A stretch of DNA of 7,293 nucleotides from positions 1 through 7,293 of the forward strand of contig SLJD01000221.1 of assembly GCA_007135295.1 (NCBI GenBank), given 5' to 3'. Both the position numbers and the translations under genes were made by a program. The DNA comes from Phycisphaerales bacterium. GTDB lineage: Bacteria > Planctomycetota > Phycisphaerae > Phycisphaerales > SM1A02. Each line of letters opens with the position of its first letter. Position 1 is the stretch's first letter. The notes beneath the pieces are model-generated. The model made no database searches and had not been told where the DNA came from. It saw nothing but the letters and a program-made list of their open reading frames with translations. Positions 6,518 through 7,293 of the stretch are shown here, one piece after another.

Positions 6518-6534
6518 GTTCGGCTTCGCGGAAC
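6518..6534 (+). other. Imperfect stem-loop just before the TlpA-like gene's SD
   Basis: GTTC (6518-6521) pairs with GAAC (6531-6534), followed after a G·G mismatch by GC/GC and a TTC loop. It ends 5 nt before the AAGGAG ribosome binding site (6540-6545), so it could influence translation initiation if it forms. Its stability is modest. Confidence 0.25.
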
Positions 6535-6551
6535 AAGCGAAGGAGTACGGT

Positions 6552-7293
6552 ATGACCAGTTTCCTGATGTGGCATCGATCGACAACAGCGTTCACACTCA
6601 TGGCGGTGTTGACGTTTCTGGTCGGCTGCAACGGGGGCGAACCGCAGACGGATGCGTCACACGACCAGAATCATCTCGATGAGCGGAATGTCGAAGAGCC
6701 GGACGGTGATGAGCAGAATCGGCAGTCCGATCCCGGCGATGCGGAACCGCCCGAGACGGGGGACTCGGATGCAGGCGACGAGACAGCCGCAACACCCCGC
6801 CCCATGCCGGACTTTGACACGAACGAATTCCCGGCTCACTGGTTCAGCGGAGATCAGGAGCAGCGGCAGCGGCACCAGGAACTTGTCGGCTACCTGCCTC
6901 CACCGCTGGAACTGACCGACTGGACCTCGGAACCGGTTGATATAGAAGAGGATCTGTATGGTAAGGTCGTCGTGGTGGTGTTCTGGGGATCGTGGTGCCC
7001 CCACTGCCGCGACGCCCTGCCCCTCCACAATGAATGGATCGAAGAATACGAGGATGACGGCCTGGCGATCATCGGCGTGCATGATCCTCGGCGGGACGTC
7101 GATCAGTACCCTGCCATGGTCGAAGAGAACGACCTGCAGTATTACAACGGCGTCGCTGCCAATGTACGCATGACGACGATGTGGCGGGTCTCCACTTGGC
7201 CGACCTATTTCGTCATCGACCGGTGGAACCGCTTGCGAGCCGCCGGCGTGCGAGGCTCACACGTCGAGGAAGTCATCCAAGTTCTGCTCGACG
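6552..7293 (+). CDS. TlpA-like thioredoxin-fold lipoprotein, C-terminus beyond the window
   Basis: 247 codons are visible and the reading frame is open at the right edge. The start is well supported by AAGGAG (6540-6545) 6 nt upstream. Residues 1-26 are a lipoprotein signal peptide: R9, a hydrophobic core, then the good lipobox LVGC with C26. Residues about 27-85 form a very acidic, Asp/Glu/Gln-rich linker. Residues about 112-247 are a thioredoxin fold: VVVVFWGSWCPHC (140-152) with redox pair C149/C152, a GLAIIGVHDP strand (170-179), and STWPT with the cis-proline P217. This matches the TlpA/ResA family of membrane-tethered thiol-disulfide oxidoreductases that reduce exported proteins or peroxide in the periplasm. 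The DsbD-type or ResA-type partner is not visible. It lies downstream of the other lipoprotein gene, 91 bp away. Specific role unknown. Confidence 0.9.
   Translation, partial: MTSFLMWHRSTTAFTLMAVLTFLVGCNGGEPQTDASHDQNHLDERNVEEPDGDEQNRQSDPGDAEPPETGDSDAGDETAATPRPMPDFDTNEFPAHWFSGDQEQRQRHQELVGYLPPPLELTDWTSEPVDIEEDLYGKVVVVVFWGSWCPHCRDALPLHNEWIEEYEDDGLAIIGVHDPRRDVDQYPAMVEENDLQYYNGVAANVRMTTMWRVSTWPTYFVIDRWNRLRAAGVRGSHVEEVIQVLLD

Overview
This looks like ordinary chromosomal housekeeping DNA from a GC-rich bacterium (roughly 60% G+C by eye). A planctomycete or relative (Planctomycetota, perhaps Phycisphaerae-like) is my best guess. The reasons are a rhomboid protease carrying a C-terminal TPR-type tail, a secreted-lipoprotein family I associate with that group, single biosynthetic genes scattered outside their operons, and mixed use of Shine-Dalgarno (SD) and SD-less starts. 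This assignment is inference; there is no rRNA or other marker in the window.

Layout: (1) Positions 1-120, minus strand, hold the first 40 codons of a citrate synthase-like gene that runs off the left edge. (2) A 188-bp divergent intergenic region contains a small inverted repeat. (3) A plus-strand run follows: a guanine deaminase-like amidohydrolase (309-1547), an intramembrane rhomboid protease with a TPR-like tail (1551-2744) and phosphoribosylanthranilate isomerase TrpF (2767-3444). The gaps are only 3 and 22 bp, so these three are probably co-transcribed. (4) After a 42-bp convergent gap, a minus-strand pair holds a YtcJ-like amidohydrolase (4015-5622) followed downstream by molybdopterin biosynthesis protein MoaC (3487-3957). 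(5) A 139-bp divergent region leads to two plus-strand exported lipoproteins: a small uncharacterised one (5762-6460) and a TlpA/thioredoxin-like one with a WCPHC redox motif (6552 to the right edge, incomplete).

The genes serve unrelated jobs: TCA cycle, purine salvage or catabolism, membrane proteolysis, tryptophan synthesis, molybdenum cofactor synthesis and cell-envelope redox. The close packing looks like ordinary genome organisation, not a dedicated pathway. I saw no mobile element, CRISPR array, tRNA or rRNA, toxin-antitoxin pair or defence locus, and no gene-free stretch longer than 300 bp. I do not see a convincing undescribed system. The points most worth a second look are the rhomboid-TPR fusion, the two neighbouring lipoproteins with very different linkers, a Ser/Arg-rich insertion in the YtcJ-like protein, and a pair of stem-loops between the two lipoprotein genes.
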